In this document: piece after piece, positions 1 through 6,823 of the stretch | How positions within the stretch are numbered: the first letter of the stretch is position 1 | Layout of the letters: each line of letters opens with the position of its first letter | Assembly: GCA_905211265.1 (NCBI GenBank) | Contig: CAJMAC010000010.1 | Location: forward strand, 1 to 37,974 | DNA length: 37,974 nucleotides | Reading direction: 5' to 3' | Origin: an uncultured Eubacteriales bacterium | GTDB taxonomy: Bacteria > Bacillota_I > Bacilli_A > RF39 > UBA660 | Notes under the pieces: generated by a model | Database searches by the model: none | The model's input: only the letters and a program-made list of their open reading frames with translations | Told to the model about the DNA's origin: nothing | Position numbers and translations under genes: made by a program

Positions 1-927
1 TATTTTTTTTACTTCTTCCCTATTATTTTCATAATAACTTCTTTTTTCTCTATAACCCTTTAAAAATTCAGTCATATTATTAATAAGTTCTTTCTTACAT
101 TGAACACAACCTCTACTACCAGTCTTACATTCATTACAAATAGTATCTAAATTATCATTATTAATAATTTTATGATAATAATATACCATACAAACATTAG
201 GATCAGCTGGATCATCTTTCTTAATTTTATTTTTATCAGTAACCGCACTCATAATTTTTTTAGCAATAACTTCATCATTATCTTTTAAATAAATTGCATT
301 TCCTAAGCTTTTACCCATTTTTTCATTACCATCAAGTCCTTTTATTCTAGAACTCTTAGATAAATAAGCATCAGGTTCTTTTAAAGTCTCACCATATATT
401 TTATTAAATTTTCTAACTATTTCTCTACATTGTTCAATGAGAGGCAATTGATCCTCTCCAACAGGAACTAAATCACCATTAAGGGCAGTAATATCAGCAG
501 CTTGTGATACAGGATATCCTACAAATCCATAAGTAACACTTTCACCATCATTACCAAATAATGCCTTTTTTTGTGATATTTCAGATTTAACTGTAGGATT
601 TCTATAAAGTCTAGCCATAGTAACTAAATTAGAATAAAATACCGTTAACTCAGCAATTTCAGGAATAGAAGATTGTAAAAATATATGTGTATTTTTTGGA
701 TCAATTCCACAAGATAACAAATCAATTACTAATTCTTCAACATTTTCTTTAACCTTACTAGGATTTTCAAAATTATCTGTTAAAGCTTGAACATCTGCAA
801 TTTCAATAAAAGTATTATAATCATATTGTAAATTAACCCAATTCTTTACTGCACCAAAATAATGCCCTAAATGTAAATTACCCGTAGGTCTAATACCTGT
901 TAAAATTGTTTTCTTATTACTATCCAT
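1..927 (-). CDS. trpS: Tryptophanyl-tRNA synthetase, C-terminal end cut by the window edge
   Basis: Class I aminoacyl-tRNA synthetase that charges tRNA-Trp in the cytoplasm. The start is the ATG at 927, preceded by a GGAGG ribosome site around 935-939. The N-terminus reads TGIRPTGNLHLGHYFG, with the HIGH-type motif HLGH at residues 19-22. The KMSKS-type motif is KMGKS at 203-207. A cysteine-containing segment (CNECKTGSRGCVQCKKEL) lies near the visible C-terminus. 309 codons are visible, against a usual 325-340, so only the last few dozen residues lie outside the window. The gene stands alone. No T-box is visible in its short leader. Confidence 0.97.
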   Translation of the reverse strand, partial: MDSNKKTILTGIRPTGNLHLGHYFGAVKNWVNLQYDYNTFIEIADVQALTDNFENPSKVKENVEELVIDLLSCGIDPKNTHIFLQSSIPEIAELTVFYSNLVTMARLYRNPTVKSEISQKKALFGNDGESVTYGFVGYPVSQAADITALNGDLVPVGEDQLPLIEQCREIVRKFNKIYGETLKEPDAYLSKSSRIKGLDGNEKMGKSLGNAIYLKDNDEVIAKKIMSAVTDKNKIKKDDPADPNVCMVYYYHKIINNDNLDTICNECKTGSRGCVQCKKELINNMTEFLKGYREKRSYYENNREEVKKI

Positions 928-942
928 AATTTAACCTCCAAA

Positions 943-992
943 ACTTTTATAACTATAAAAGTATTATATCACATTTTTTAAATATTTATAAA
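943..992 (-). promoter_or_regulatory. Probable trpS promoter with a palindrome at the transcript start
   Basis: On the minus strand a TATAAT -10 box (963-968) has an upstream TG and a weak TTTATA -35 box (987-992), spacing 18. Just downstream, 943-962 is a perfect inverted repeat ACTTTTAT-AACT-ATAAAAGT, which would form a hairpin at or near the 5' end of the trpS transcript. It could protect the mRNA or act as an operator. The role is not known. Confidence 0.45.
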
Positions 993-1055
993 TAATTTAA
1001 TCAAAAGAACTAAATATTCTATATTATTACTCATAAATTTTTATAGGAGATACTT

Positions 1056-1589
1056 ATGAACGAATTAAATAACATAGCATTAGCGAAAGGTAACTATAAC
1101 AATATACCTACACTAATTACTTCAAATAAATTCACAGTTAACTTAACTAATGAATTAACTATAACTAAGGAATCTAACAAAACTAACTGGACTAGTGGTA
1201 ATTTAACTTATACAATAACAATAACTAATAAAACAAATAAAAGTTTTGAACAACCTGTTGTTACCGATATAATAGATACAAGTTTAGTAGACTTTATCGA
1301 AGGTAGTGTAAAAATAGATAATGTAATATCAAGAAATAATCGATATAACTATAATACAACTACACATATATTAACAATTAATTTAAAAGACATAACTCCC
1401 TATCAAACTATACAATTAAATTTCTCATTAAGAAAAAGAGCTAATAAATATTTTATATTAAAAAGTAATTCATAATTAAAATGCAATGGTGGAATAAAAT
1501 TAAAAAGTAACTATGTCACAGTAACAAACTCTATCGTAAGAAGATACTACAAAAATACTTGGTGTGGTACTCCTAAATGGAGAATATAA
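1056..1589 (+). pseudogene. DUF11-like repeat-domain protein interrupted by an in-frame TAA
   Basis: ATG at 1056 follows a good AGGAGA ribosome site. The 139 residues up to the TAA at 1473-1475 look like one DUF11/TIGR01451-type beta-sandwich repeat: GNLTYTITITNKTN, VVTDIIDTSLVDFIEGSV and LTINLKDITPYQTIQLNF are the typical strands. No signal peptide is visible. In the same frame after the stop, 1476-1589 continues the expected fold end (KLKSNYVTVTNSI) and finishes with RRYYKNTWCGTPKWRI before a TAA at 1587. The simplest reading is one gene of about 177 codons with a nonsense mutation or a base-calling error. Short single-domain proteins of this kind occur in spore-forming Firmicutes, where surface roles have been proposed. 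The function here is unknown. Confidence 0.6.
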
Positions 1590-1600
1590 AATATAATAAT

Positions 1601-1631
1601 AAAAATATTAAGATAATTTCTTAGTATTTTT
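1601..1631. terminator. Hairpin terminator between convergent genes
   Basis: Thirteen-pair stem with arms at 1601-1613 and 1619-1631 and a five-base loop. It is flanked by T-rich sequence on the + side and A-rich sequence on the - side, so it can stop transcripts from both the DUF11-like gene and the sigma/anti-sigma operon. It overlaps the stop codon at 1630. A near-identical copy in opposite orientation lies at 2906-2936. Confidence 0.65.
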
Positions 1632-2322
1632 ATTTTATAATAGAATTCAATATATTAATAAATTCTTCCTTACTTATACCATTAGTTTCTATATCATAAT
1701 TAATATTATTATAACTAAATATTGCAATATAATTATTACCATTAACCATAATTTTAACAATAGTATTATTAATTTTAGATACATTCATATCTTCTAAATT
1801 TAAACTGTAACATCTTGCTCTAACTTTATTATTTTTTAACATAAATATATCTATATTTCTATTATTTTGTGTATAATATATAATTTCATAACCTTCGAAT
1901 ATATTATATTCACTATTCATACCCTTAGTATAATCTTTTGAATAATACTTAAATACACGATTACTTGTAAAATCACTAGGTATATTAAATTCCTTAACAA
2001 AAGAATACTCACTATATAATTCATCCATAGTTATATCTACTGTATGACCATCTATATCTGCACTAGATTTACTTTCATTACCAATATTCAAATCATTAAA
2101 TATTATTTCATCATCAGTTTTATTATCATTAAAACTATTATCAATTAAAATATCTTCTTTTCTATTATTAAGAATAAATAATACACCACATATAATTAAA
2201 ATAGTAAAACCAGATACTAAGTATTTATATGTTTTTACTTTCACATTATCACCAGTTAAAATACTATCATGTATTTTATTTTTATTTATCTTATAATCAA
2301 ATATTTCCTTCATATTTTTCAT
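1630..2322 (-). CDS. Single-pass membrane protein, probable anti-sigma factor
   Basis: 230 residues. There is a short basic cytoplasmic N-terminus, one membrane segment at about 34-52 (YLVSGFTILIICGVLFIL), then an outside region of about 175 residues with no family I recognise. The ATG at 2322 directly follows the stop codon of the ECF sigma gene and uses a GGGG ribosome site inside that gene's end, so the two proteins are translationally coupled. A membrane protein encoded immediately after an ECF sigma factor is the classic anti-sigma arrangement. The short N-terminal tail would bind the sigma factor and the outer part would sense a signal. No zinc-binding anti-sigma motif (HxxxCxxC) is visible, so the role rests on context and topology. 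Confidence 0.6.
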   Translation of the reverse strand: MKNMKEIFDYKINKNKIHDSILTGDNVKVKTYKYLVSGFTILIICGVLFILNNRKEDILIDNSFNDNKTDDEIIFNDLNIGNESKSSADIDGHTVDITMDELYSEYSFVKEFNIPSDFTSNRVFKYYSKDYTKGMNSEYNIFEGYEIIYYTQNNRNIDIFMLKNNKVRARCYSLNLEDMNVSKINNTIVKIMVNGNNYIAIFSYNNINYDIETNGISKEEFINILNSIIK

Positions 2323-2850
2323 TTACTTATCCCCCTTCTTAAAATAAGTATTTAATTCATTTAAAGTTCTATATAAATAATGTTTAACATTAGATTCACT
2401 AATATCAAGTTCCTTAGATATTTCTTTAATAGTAAGTCCCATTTTATAATATAAATAAAATATCTTAGAAATAATAACATTCTTTTTTCTTAAATATTTC
2501 CATACCATTTCTATATCATATTTAATAGAAATAGTTTCTTCTAAATTATAATTAATAGGTATATTATCAATTAAAGTTATATCATCTTTTGTAGTAAATA
2601 AAGATATTATTTTATCCTTATAATTAAATCTATAATAACCATTAATTTTATTCTTACATATACCCATTATATATAAATTATTAACATCTTTTTTATTTAA
2701 TAATGCCCTATATACATCAGTATATATGTTTTGTATAATATCTGAAACATCATTAATATTTAAACATTTACAAACAACATACTTAGAAATATCATCATAT
2801 GTATCATTATATAACTTATTAAACTTAAATATAATATCTTGACTAGTCAT
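2323..2850 (-). CDS. ECF-type RNA polymerase sigma factor
   Basis: 175 residues from the ATG at 2850, which has a GGTG ribosome site six bases upstream. A GTG 12 bases earlier is less likely. Region 2 is visible in DVSDIIQNIYTDVYRAL. Region 4 is the helix-turn-helix GLTIKEISKELDISESNVKHYLYRTLNEL. No sigma-3 domain is present, as expected for the extracytoplasmic-function class. The protein should direct RNA polymerase to a small regulon and be held inactive by the membrane protein encoded next. A GGAAC element upstream suggests autoregulation. The signal and targets are unknown. Confidence 0.85.
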   Translation of the reverse strand: MTSQDIIFKFNKLYNDTYDDISKYVVCKCLNINDVSDIIQNIYTDVYRALLNKKDVNNLYIMGICKNKINGYYRFNYKDKIISLFTTKDDITLIDNIPINYNLEETISIKYDIEMVWKYLRKKNVIISKIFYLYYKMGLTIKEISKELDISESNVKHYLYRTLNELNTYFKKGDK

Positions 2851-2869
2851 TTCATTCACCACACTAATA

Positions 2870-2897
2870 ATATCATAAAATAAATAAAAAAAGTTCC
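2870..2897 (-). promoter_or_regulatory. Candidate ECF-type (GGAAC) promoter of the sigma operon
   Basis: On the minus strand GGAAC lies at 2893-2897, about 43 bases before the sigma ATG. This is the typical -35 core of ECF sigma promoters. The matching -10 would fall near 2871-2876, in TATGATATTATT. A start site near 2863 would still leave the GGTG ribosome site in the transcript. It is inferred to be autoregulatory. The T-rich surroundings make chance possible. Confidence 0.45.
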
Positions 2898-2905
2898 AAA
2901 AAAGA

Positions 2906-2936
2906 AAAAATATTAAGAAATTATCCTAATATTTTT
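2906..2936 (-). terminator. Terminator after the response-regulator remnant
   Basis: Ten-pair stem (2906-2915 with 2927-2936) followed on the minus strand by a T-rich run. It lies just after the stop codon of the remnant at 2941 and separates it from the sigma operon. Its loop and stem almost repeat the hairpin at 1601-1631 in inverted orientation. Confidence 0.6.
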
Positions 2937-2940
2937 CTAT

Positions 2941-3309
2941 TTAATTAATAGCAATACCATTTACATATAATTTATATCCATTAAAATTAATATTACTAAT
3001 ACTATTAACTAAACTAGTTGCATAACTATCACCAGTTAATTTATTATCTAGTACTAATTCAATACTTTTTGCAGTTAACATTATAACTTTACTATTTATA
3101 TTTTCATTTCTAATTCTTTTTAATATCTCAAATCCATCCATATTATGTAACATAACATCTAATATAATTAAATCATATAATTTATTACATAACATATTAT
3201 ATACCTTTAATCCATCTGTAGAAATATCTACATTATAATTTTCTTCAAGTAAACTTTCTCTAATTACATCTGCTAAAGCAAATTCATCTTCAATTATTAA
3301 TATATTAAT
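2941..3309 (-). pseudogene. Decayed OmpR-type response regulator with an internal deletion
   Basis: Read from an ATT at 3309 (ATT AAT ATA TTA ATA ATT GAA GAT), the 122-residue product begins NILIIEDEFALADVIRE. That is the normal receiver N-terminus with the acidic pair E7-D8. The phospho-acceptor is D51 (LIILDVML) and the switch threonine is T79 (VIMLTAK). No ATG, GTG or TTG is in frame before 3195, which lies inside the domain. After LTAK the sequence runs through an unrelated stretch (LDNKLTGDSYATSLVNSI) into NINFNGYKLYVNGIAIN, which resembles the start of the OmpR winged-helix domain, and then stops. The conserved lysine, helix 4-5 and nearly all DNA binding are missing. No histidine kinase is adjacent. 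It is probably non-functional. Confidence 0.7.
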
Positions 3310-3352
3310 AACCTCACCACCTACACTATATAAAACAAATATTAAATAAAGA

Positions 3353-3377
3353 TTAAAAAGTCATAAAATTATGACTT
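3353..3377 (-). terminator. Hairpin terminator of the small unknown gene at 3376-3639
   Basis: Perfect nine-pair stem, AAGTCATAA at 3358-3366 and TTATGACTT at 3369-3377, with a two-base loop. On the minus strand it is followed by a short T run. It overlaps the stop codon of the gene ending at 3376. Confidence 0.5.
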
Positions 3378-3639
3378 ATTTATTTTTTACTCTATAACTA
3401 ACAAAAGCACTATAAACATCTGCACTACTTAAAGCCTTATCTAAAGCAAACTCTTTTTTACTTACATCAGTATCTTTTTTTAATAGTTTTACTTCTTCAT
3501 ATAACTTATTTAAATAAAACATAATATCATCTAATGATGAAGTGTTAAAGTCAACTTCTTTTAAATAAACAGAATTCTCAATATCTTCTTTAGTTAATTT
3601 ATTTAAATATCTTCTTATTTTATCTTCATTCTTATACAT
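3376..3639 (-). CDS. Small cytoplasmic protein of unknown function
   Basis: 87 residues from the ATG at 3639, chosen because GGTG lies six bases upstream. The in-frame ATG at 3651 lacks a ribosome site. The protein is highly charged and predicted mostly helical (KNEDKIRRYLNKLTKEDIENSVYLKEV, LDDIMFYLNKLYEEVKLLKKD). It has no signal peptide, membrane segment or family motif that I recognise. It lies between the response-regulator remnant and a small membrane protein gene, all on the minus strand, and has its own terminator. Confidence 0.55.
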   Translation of the reverse strand: MYKNEDKIRRYLNKLTKEDIENSVYLKEVDFNTSSLDDIMFYLNKLYEEVKLLKKDTDVSKKEFALDKALSSADVYSAFVSYRVKNK

Positions 3640-3683
3640 TTTATTCACCATCCAACTATTATTTTATCACTTATTAATTATTT

Positions 3684-4049
3684 TTACAATGCTGGTGTTC
3701 CAATAAAAGAACTTTCATTATTTTGAAAATATATTAAACATAATGTACCTACAATAAAGAATATACTAGCAATAACTTTAATTTGATATAAATTTTTTCT
3801 ATCTTCTTGTACCATCTTATATTGATTATAATTTCTATTAAAATAATACAAATATATAAACAAAGAAATAATTATTGTTAACTTAAATATCTTATTAGCA
3901 TTATCTCTATACTTAATATCTTTATATATTAAATATTCTTTTTCTAATTTATCACCATTTATATTTAATATACATAATATTATTAATACTATAAGTAAAA
4001 AGTCCTCAAAATTTAATCTTTCTATTTCTTTATTTATATCACTATTCAT
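3684..4049 (-). CDS. Small membrane protein of unknown function
   Basis: 121 residues with three hydrophobic segments at about 14-31, 56-71 and 91-108, and a polar C-terminus ending FIGTPAL. It starts only 22 bases after the mannosyltransferase-like gene on the same strand. No Shine-Dalgarno-like sequence precedes the ATG, since the gap is pure A/T. It may therefore be weakly translated or depend on the upstream gene. The shared transcription unit suggests a link with that envelope enzyme, but no function can be assigned. Confidence 0.55.
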   Translation of the reverse strand: MNSDINKEIERLNFEDFLLIVLIILCILNINGDKLEKEYLIYKDIKYRDNANKIFKLTIIISLFIYLYYFNRNYNQYKMVQEDRKNLYQIKVIASIFFIVGTLCLIYFQNNESSFIGTPAL

Positions 4050-4071
4050 ATTTAATTATATTAAAATTATA

Positions 4072-5754
4072 TTAAAATATCCAACTAGAAAACCATTTTA
4101 AACTTTCAATATATTCATTAGATACAGGAATACCTGTAGTTACAGGATAAAACATAAAGAATAAAACTATTACTACTCCTAAATATGCATACATTATCCA
4201 AGTTCTACCGACTTTTTCATTAATATATTTAATAAACATAGTAATACCTAATATTAAAAATGGAATAACAGGATAATAATGATATATAAACATTACTCTA
4301 CCTATAAAAGCATAAGGTAAAAATAAACATAAAATCATTATTATAAGAAATAAATTATTATATTTTTTATTCTTAATATAATCTATTACAACATATATAA
4401 ATCCTGCAATACCAAACCACCATATACTAGGATTTCCTATTGCTACAATTGTAGATTTTAATCCATTTTCAAAAATATTTACATCATACCATAAAGGCTT
4501 ATACATTATAGGCCAAGTATACCATTTCGAAGAAAAAGGATGAGAAGCATCTAATGTTGAATGAAATTGATACATATCTTTTAATTGTGCAAACAAATCA
4601 CTCATATTATTAATTGTTCTAAGTTCCAAATTAGGAAACATAAAATAACATAAAATATATATAGAACAAGGAATTAAAATATAAAATAATATACAAGACA
4701 AAATAATTTTAATATTATCTTTACTTATCTTTTTATCACTAATAATTTCCTTAATTAGCTTAATAAAAAACAAAATACATATACCTAAACCTAAATAAAA
4801 GCCAGTCCATTTAACACAAATAGATAATCCAAAGAATAAACCTGATAAAGATAAATAAAATACTTTTAAATGAAAATCATCTTTTTTATTTAATAATAAA
4901 TATTTATACATAAATAAACTAGATAAAACCATAAATAATATAAGTTCACTATCAGAAGTACCAATTCTAGATTGTACTAAGTGAAAATTATCAAAAACAA
5001 TAAGCAATCCTGCAAATACTGCATATATTCTATTTTTAAACATTAATTTAGCAAAGTAATACATCACCAAAACTAATAACATCCCACATATAACTCCGAT
5101 TAATCTATATGAAAATGGATTCATACCTAAAAGATATATAGGTATTGCTTGAATTAATTTAGCAAATGGTGGATGAGTCCATTCTGAAGCAGGTAATCCC
5201 ACAACATAGTCATATGCTGCTCTAGCAAAATATATTTCATCAAAATAAGTTGAATTAAAATAACTAATTTCATCAGGAATAGTATATGACTCATCAATTA
5301 ATTTTTTACCATTATCATTTGAACTAATATTTATTTTATTATTATCTTTATCATATAACATTATTTCTCCCAAATAACAATTATCACTATCAGATACTAT
5401 TTTTAAATATTTTACATCACTACCAATATAAATATCATACCATTTAAATTCATACTCTCTTTTTATTCCTGTTAAATAAAAGTAATCATCTCCATCAATA
5501 GAATAATAAATACTATAATCTCCAATATCTGACCCCATAAAATATCTCATTTTAGAAACATATGTAACTTTATTAAGTTCAAAATTAACTGTATCATTAT
5601 TATTAAAATAAGCATAAGTTTCAGGATTTATATTACTGCCTAACTTATAAAAAGCAAATATTCCAAATATTAGACATAATATAATAGCAATAATCCAATC
5701 TGTTTTTTTCATTTTATTAGATTTATCATTTAGTATTTTATTTAATTTACTCAT
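4072..5754 (-). CDS. Protein O-mannosyltransferase-like (GT39/PMT) membrane glycosyltransferase with an inserted beta-rich domain
   Basis: 560 residues, mostly membrane helices (I count about ten to eleven). The PMT hallmarks are present: an acidic pair in the first long loop (FDEIYFARAAYDYV), followed by EWTHPPFAKLIQAIPIYLLGMNPFSYRLIGV, and the FDNFHLVQSRIGTSDSELI segment. Such enzymes move a sugar from a lipid-phosphate carrier to a protein or other acceptor on the outer face of the membrane. Unusually, about residues 45-150, between the first helix and the catalytic loop, hold a soluble beta-rich stretch (YSIYYSIDGDDYFYLTGIKREYEFKWYDIYI and LKIVSDSDNCYLGEIMLYD) that looks like a discoidin/F5-8C carbohydrate-binding fold. 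The start is supported by AGAGGTG. It is divergent from the ribbon-helix-helix gene. Confidence 0.8.
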   Translation of the reverse strand: MSKLNKILNDKSNKMKKTDWIIAIILCLIFGIFAFYKLGSNINPETYAYFNNNDTVNFELNKVTYVSKMRYFMGSDIGDYSIYYSIDGDDYFYLTGIKREYEFKWYDIYIGSDVKYLKIVSDSDNCYLGEIMLYDKDNNKINISSNDNGKKLIDESYTIPDEISYFNSTYFDEIYFARAAYDYVVGLPASEWTHPPFAKLIQAIPIYLLGMNPFSYRLIGVICGMLLVLVMYYFAKLMFKNRIYAVFAGLLIVFDNFHLVQSRIGTSDSELILFMVLSSLFMYKYLLLNKKDDFHLKVFYLSLSGLFFGLSICVKWTGFYLGLGICILFFIKLIKEIISDKKISKDNIKIILSCILFYILIPCSIYILCYFMFPNLELRTINNMSDLFAQLKDMYQFHSTLDASHPFSSKWYTWPIMYKPLWYDVNIFENGLKSTIVAIGNPSIWWFGIAGFIYVVIDYIKNKKYNNLFLIIMILCLFLPYAFIGRVMFIYHYYPVIPFLILGITMFIKYINEKVGRTWIMYAYLGVVIVLFFMFYPVTTGIPVSNEYIESLKWFSSWIF

Positions 5755-5771
5755 AGTACACCTCTAAATAT

Positions 5772-5800
5772 ATTCTACATTAAAATATAATATAATTCAA
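5772..5800 (-). promoter_or_regulatory. Promoter of the mannosyltransferase-like gene
   Basis: TTGAAT (-35, 5795-5800) and TAGAAT (-10, 5772-5777) with 17-base spacing on the minus strand. The start site would be near 5765, close to the AGAGGTG ribosome site. The palindrome 5818-5831 in the divergent promoter lies about 18 bases upstream of this -35 box, so the same regulator could touch both genes. Confidence 0.6.
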
Positions 5801-5811
5801 GAAAAAATTTC

Positions 5812-5841
5812 TTGACAACTACCTAGGTAGTATGATATAAT
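5812..5841 (+). promoter_or_regulatory. Promoter with a 14-bp palindromic operator in the spacer
   Basis: TTGACA at 5812-5817 and TATAAT at 5836-5841 enclose a perfect palindrome ACTACCTAGGTAGT at 5818-5831. Its G/C-containing core stands out in this AT-rich DNA. The position between -35 and -10 is ideal for repression. The DNA-binding protein encoded directly downstream is the obvious candidate. A second inverted repeat, CAAGAAA-AAA-TTTCTTG (5798-5814), overlaps the -35 box. Confidence 0.75.
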
Positions 5842-5860
5842 TACAATGAAAGGAGAAAAT

Positions 5861-6352
5861 ATGAAAGATACCACTAAAAAAATAGTAACAGAAAAAGCAG
5901 AATATGACATGGAATTAAGAAAAAAACTAGAAAAAAAACAATTTAATACTGATTTGTCCAAAGAAGAATATGAAACCCTAAATAATTTATTAAAAGAAAA
6001 AGGATTAAGTAAAGTATTATTTATTAGATTAGCAAAAGAAGAATTAGAAAATAATAATTTAAAAATAAGTTCATTCGATAACATTAAAGCATTTCTATCA
6101 AATAAAAGAATAAATATAGATATAGAAAAAGAAAAAGAATTTAGATTTTATATTCACAAAAATAAAATTGAAGATACAATAATTAAAATAAATAATACAG
6201 AACTAAGATATAAAATTAATTCTAATAATACCTTTGTTTTTATTGAAATTATAAATTATGACATAAACAGTAAATGCGATAAATATCATGAAGGATTCTA
6301 TGACATAGACACATTAAACAAACTATTAAATATTATAAAAAATAACAAGTAA
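5861..6352 (+). CDS. Ribbon-helix-helix-like transcription regulator with a C-terminal unknown domain
   Basis: 163 residues from the ATG at 5861, which follows AAAGGAG at a good distance. The earlier in-frame ATG at 5846 lies at the predicted transcript start and is rejected. Residues about 26-58 (KKQFNTDLSKEEYETLNNLLKEKGLSKVLFIRLAKEEL) have the strand-helix-helix pattern of the CopG/Arc family. The C-terminal hundred residues, lysine-rich with alternating beta-type segments, match nothing I recognise and could be a sensor domain. The gene stands alone behind a promoter with a palindromic operator, which suggests autorepression. No toxin gene follows it, so a toxin-antitoxin role is not supported. 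Confidence 0.65.
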   Translation: MKDTTKKIVTEKAEYDMELRKKLEKKQFNTDLSKEEYETLNNLLKEKGLSKVLFIRLAKEELENNNLKISSFDNIKAFLSNKRINIDIEKEKEFRFYIHKNKIEDTIIKINNTELRYKINSNNTFVFIEIINYDINSKCDKYHEGFYDIDTLNKLLNIIKNNK

Positions 6353-6368
6353 TCATTTACCTGTTATT
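6341..6368. terminator. Bidirectional hairpin between convergent genes
   Basis: Stem AATAACA (6341-6347) with TGTTATT (6362-6368), extended inward by GTAA/TTAC after one mismatch. It lies between the ribbon-helix-helix gene and csp, which converge here. A/T-rich flanks on both sides allow use in either direction. Confidence 0.55.
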
Positions 6369-6374
6369 TTAATA

Positions 6375-6590
6375 CTACCTTACCTTTTCATCAGACATAG
6401 CAACAACATTAATTGCTTGAAGTCCTTTTGGAGTTTCAATTAAATCGAATTCTACTCTTTGACCCTCAGACAATGTCTTATAACCATCTTGTTTAATTGC
6501 AGAATAATGAACAAATATATCTTCACCTGTAATATAATCGATGAAACCATATCCTTTTTCATTATTGAACCATTTTACTTGTCCACTCAT
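6375..6590 (-). CDS. csp: Cold-shock protein (CspA/CspB family)
   Basis: 71 residues from the ATG at 6590, giving MSGQVKWFNNEKGYGFI. This fits the family start, and GAGGTG lies seven bases upstream. RNP1 (KGYGFI) and RNP2 (DIFVHYSAI) are intact. Family members are small OB-fold proteins that bind single-stranded RNA and DNA and keep mRNA unfolded, especially at low temperature. The leader contains a 15-codon ORF with a stronger ribosome site than csp itself, which may matter for regulation. Confidence 0.95.
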   Translation of the reverse strand: MSGQVKWFNNEKGYGFIDYITGEDIFVHYSAIKQDGYKTLSEGQRVEFDLIETPKGLQAINVVAMSDEKVR

Positions 6591-6638
6591 GTACTTACAC
6601 CTCACATTCCTAGTAATTCCCTACATCTTAATTGTACT

Positions 6639-6686
6639 TCAAATTTTAATCCATGGCAATAAAATTAAAGCAACAAAGTTCGACAT
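6639..6686 (-). CDS. Short upstream ORF (15 codons) in the csp leader
   Basis: An AAAGGAG ribosome site (around 6696-6702) precedes an ATG at 6686. The ORF encodes MSNFVALILLPWIKI and ends with TGA at 6639-6641, about 48 bases before the csp ATG. The peptide is strongly hydrophobic and could be a leader peptide that links translation to csp expression, or a tiny membrane peptide. Support is the strong ribosome site and position only. No homology claim is made. Confidence 0.4.
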   Translation of the reverse strand: MSNFVALILLPWIKI

Positions 6687-6799
6687 TTAAGTTCTCTCCT
6701 TTATTTGTCGTACAATTCAATTCTATCACTAAATAATATATTTTATCTTTATTTCAACCCTTTCATACTTCTCATACCTTAAGTGGCCCAAAAGTTAAC

Positions 6800-6823
6800 A
6801 AAAAATAGGCTTATTTGCCTATT
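6800..6823 (-). terminator. Terminator of the parA-parB operon
   Basis: On the minus strand AATAGGC-AAATAA-GCCTATT is followed by a T run. The seven-pair stem overlaps the last codons and stop of parB, a habit repeated across this window. Confidence 0.8.

Noticed and set aside
5797..6084. Open frame antisense to the ribbon-helix-helix gene
   Set aside because: It runs through the promoter and operator and has no ribosome site.
5861..6352. Considered as the antitoxin of a toxin-antitoxin pair
   Set aside because: No second gene is coupled to it on either side, and the C-terminal domain is larger than in typical antitoxins.
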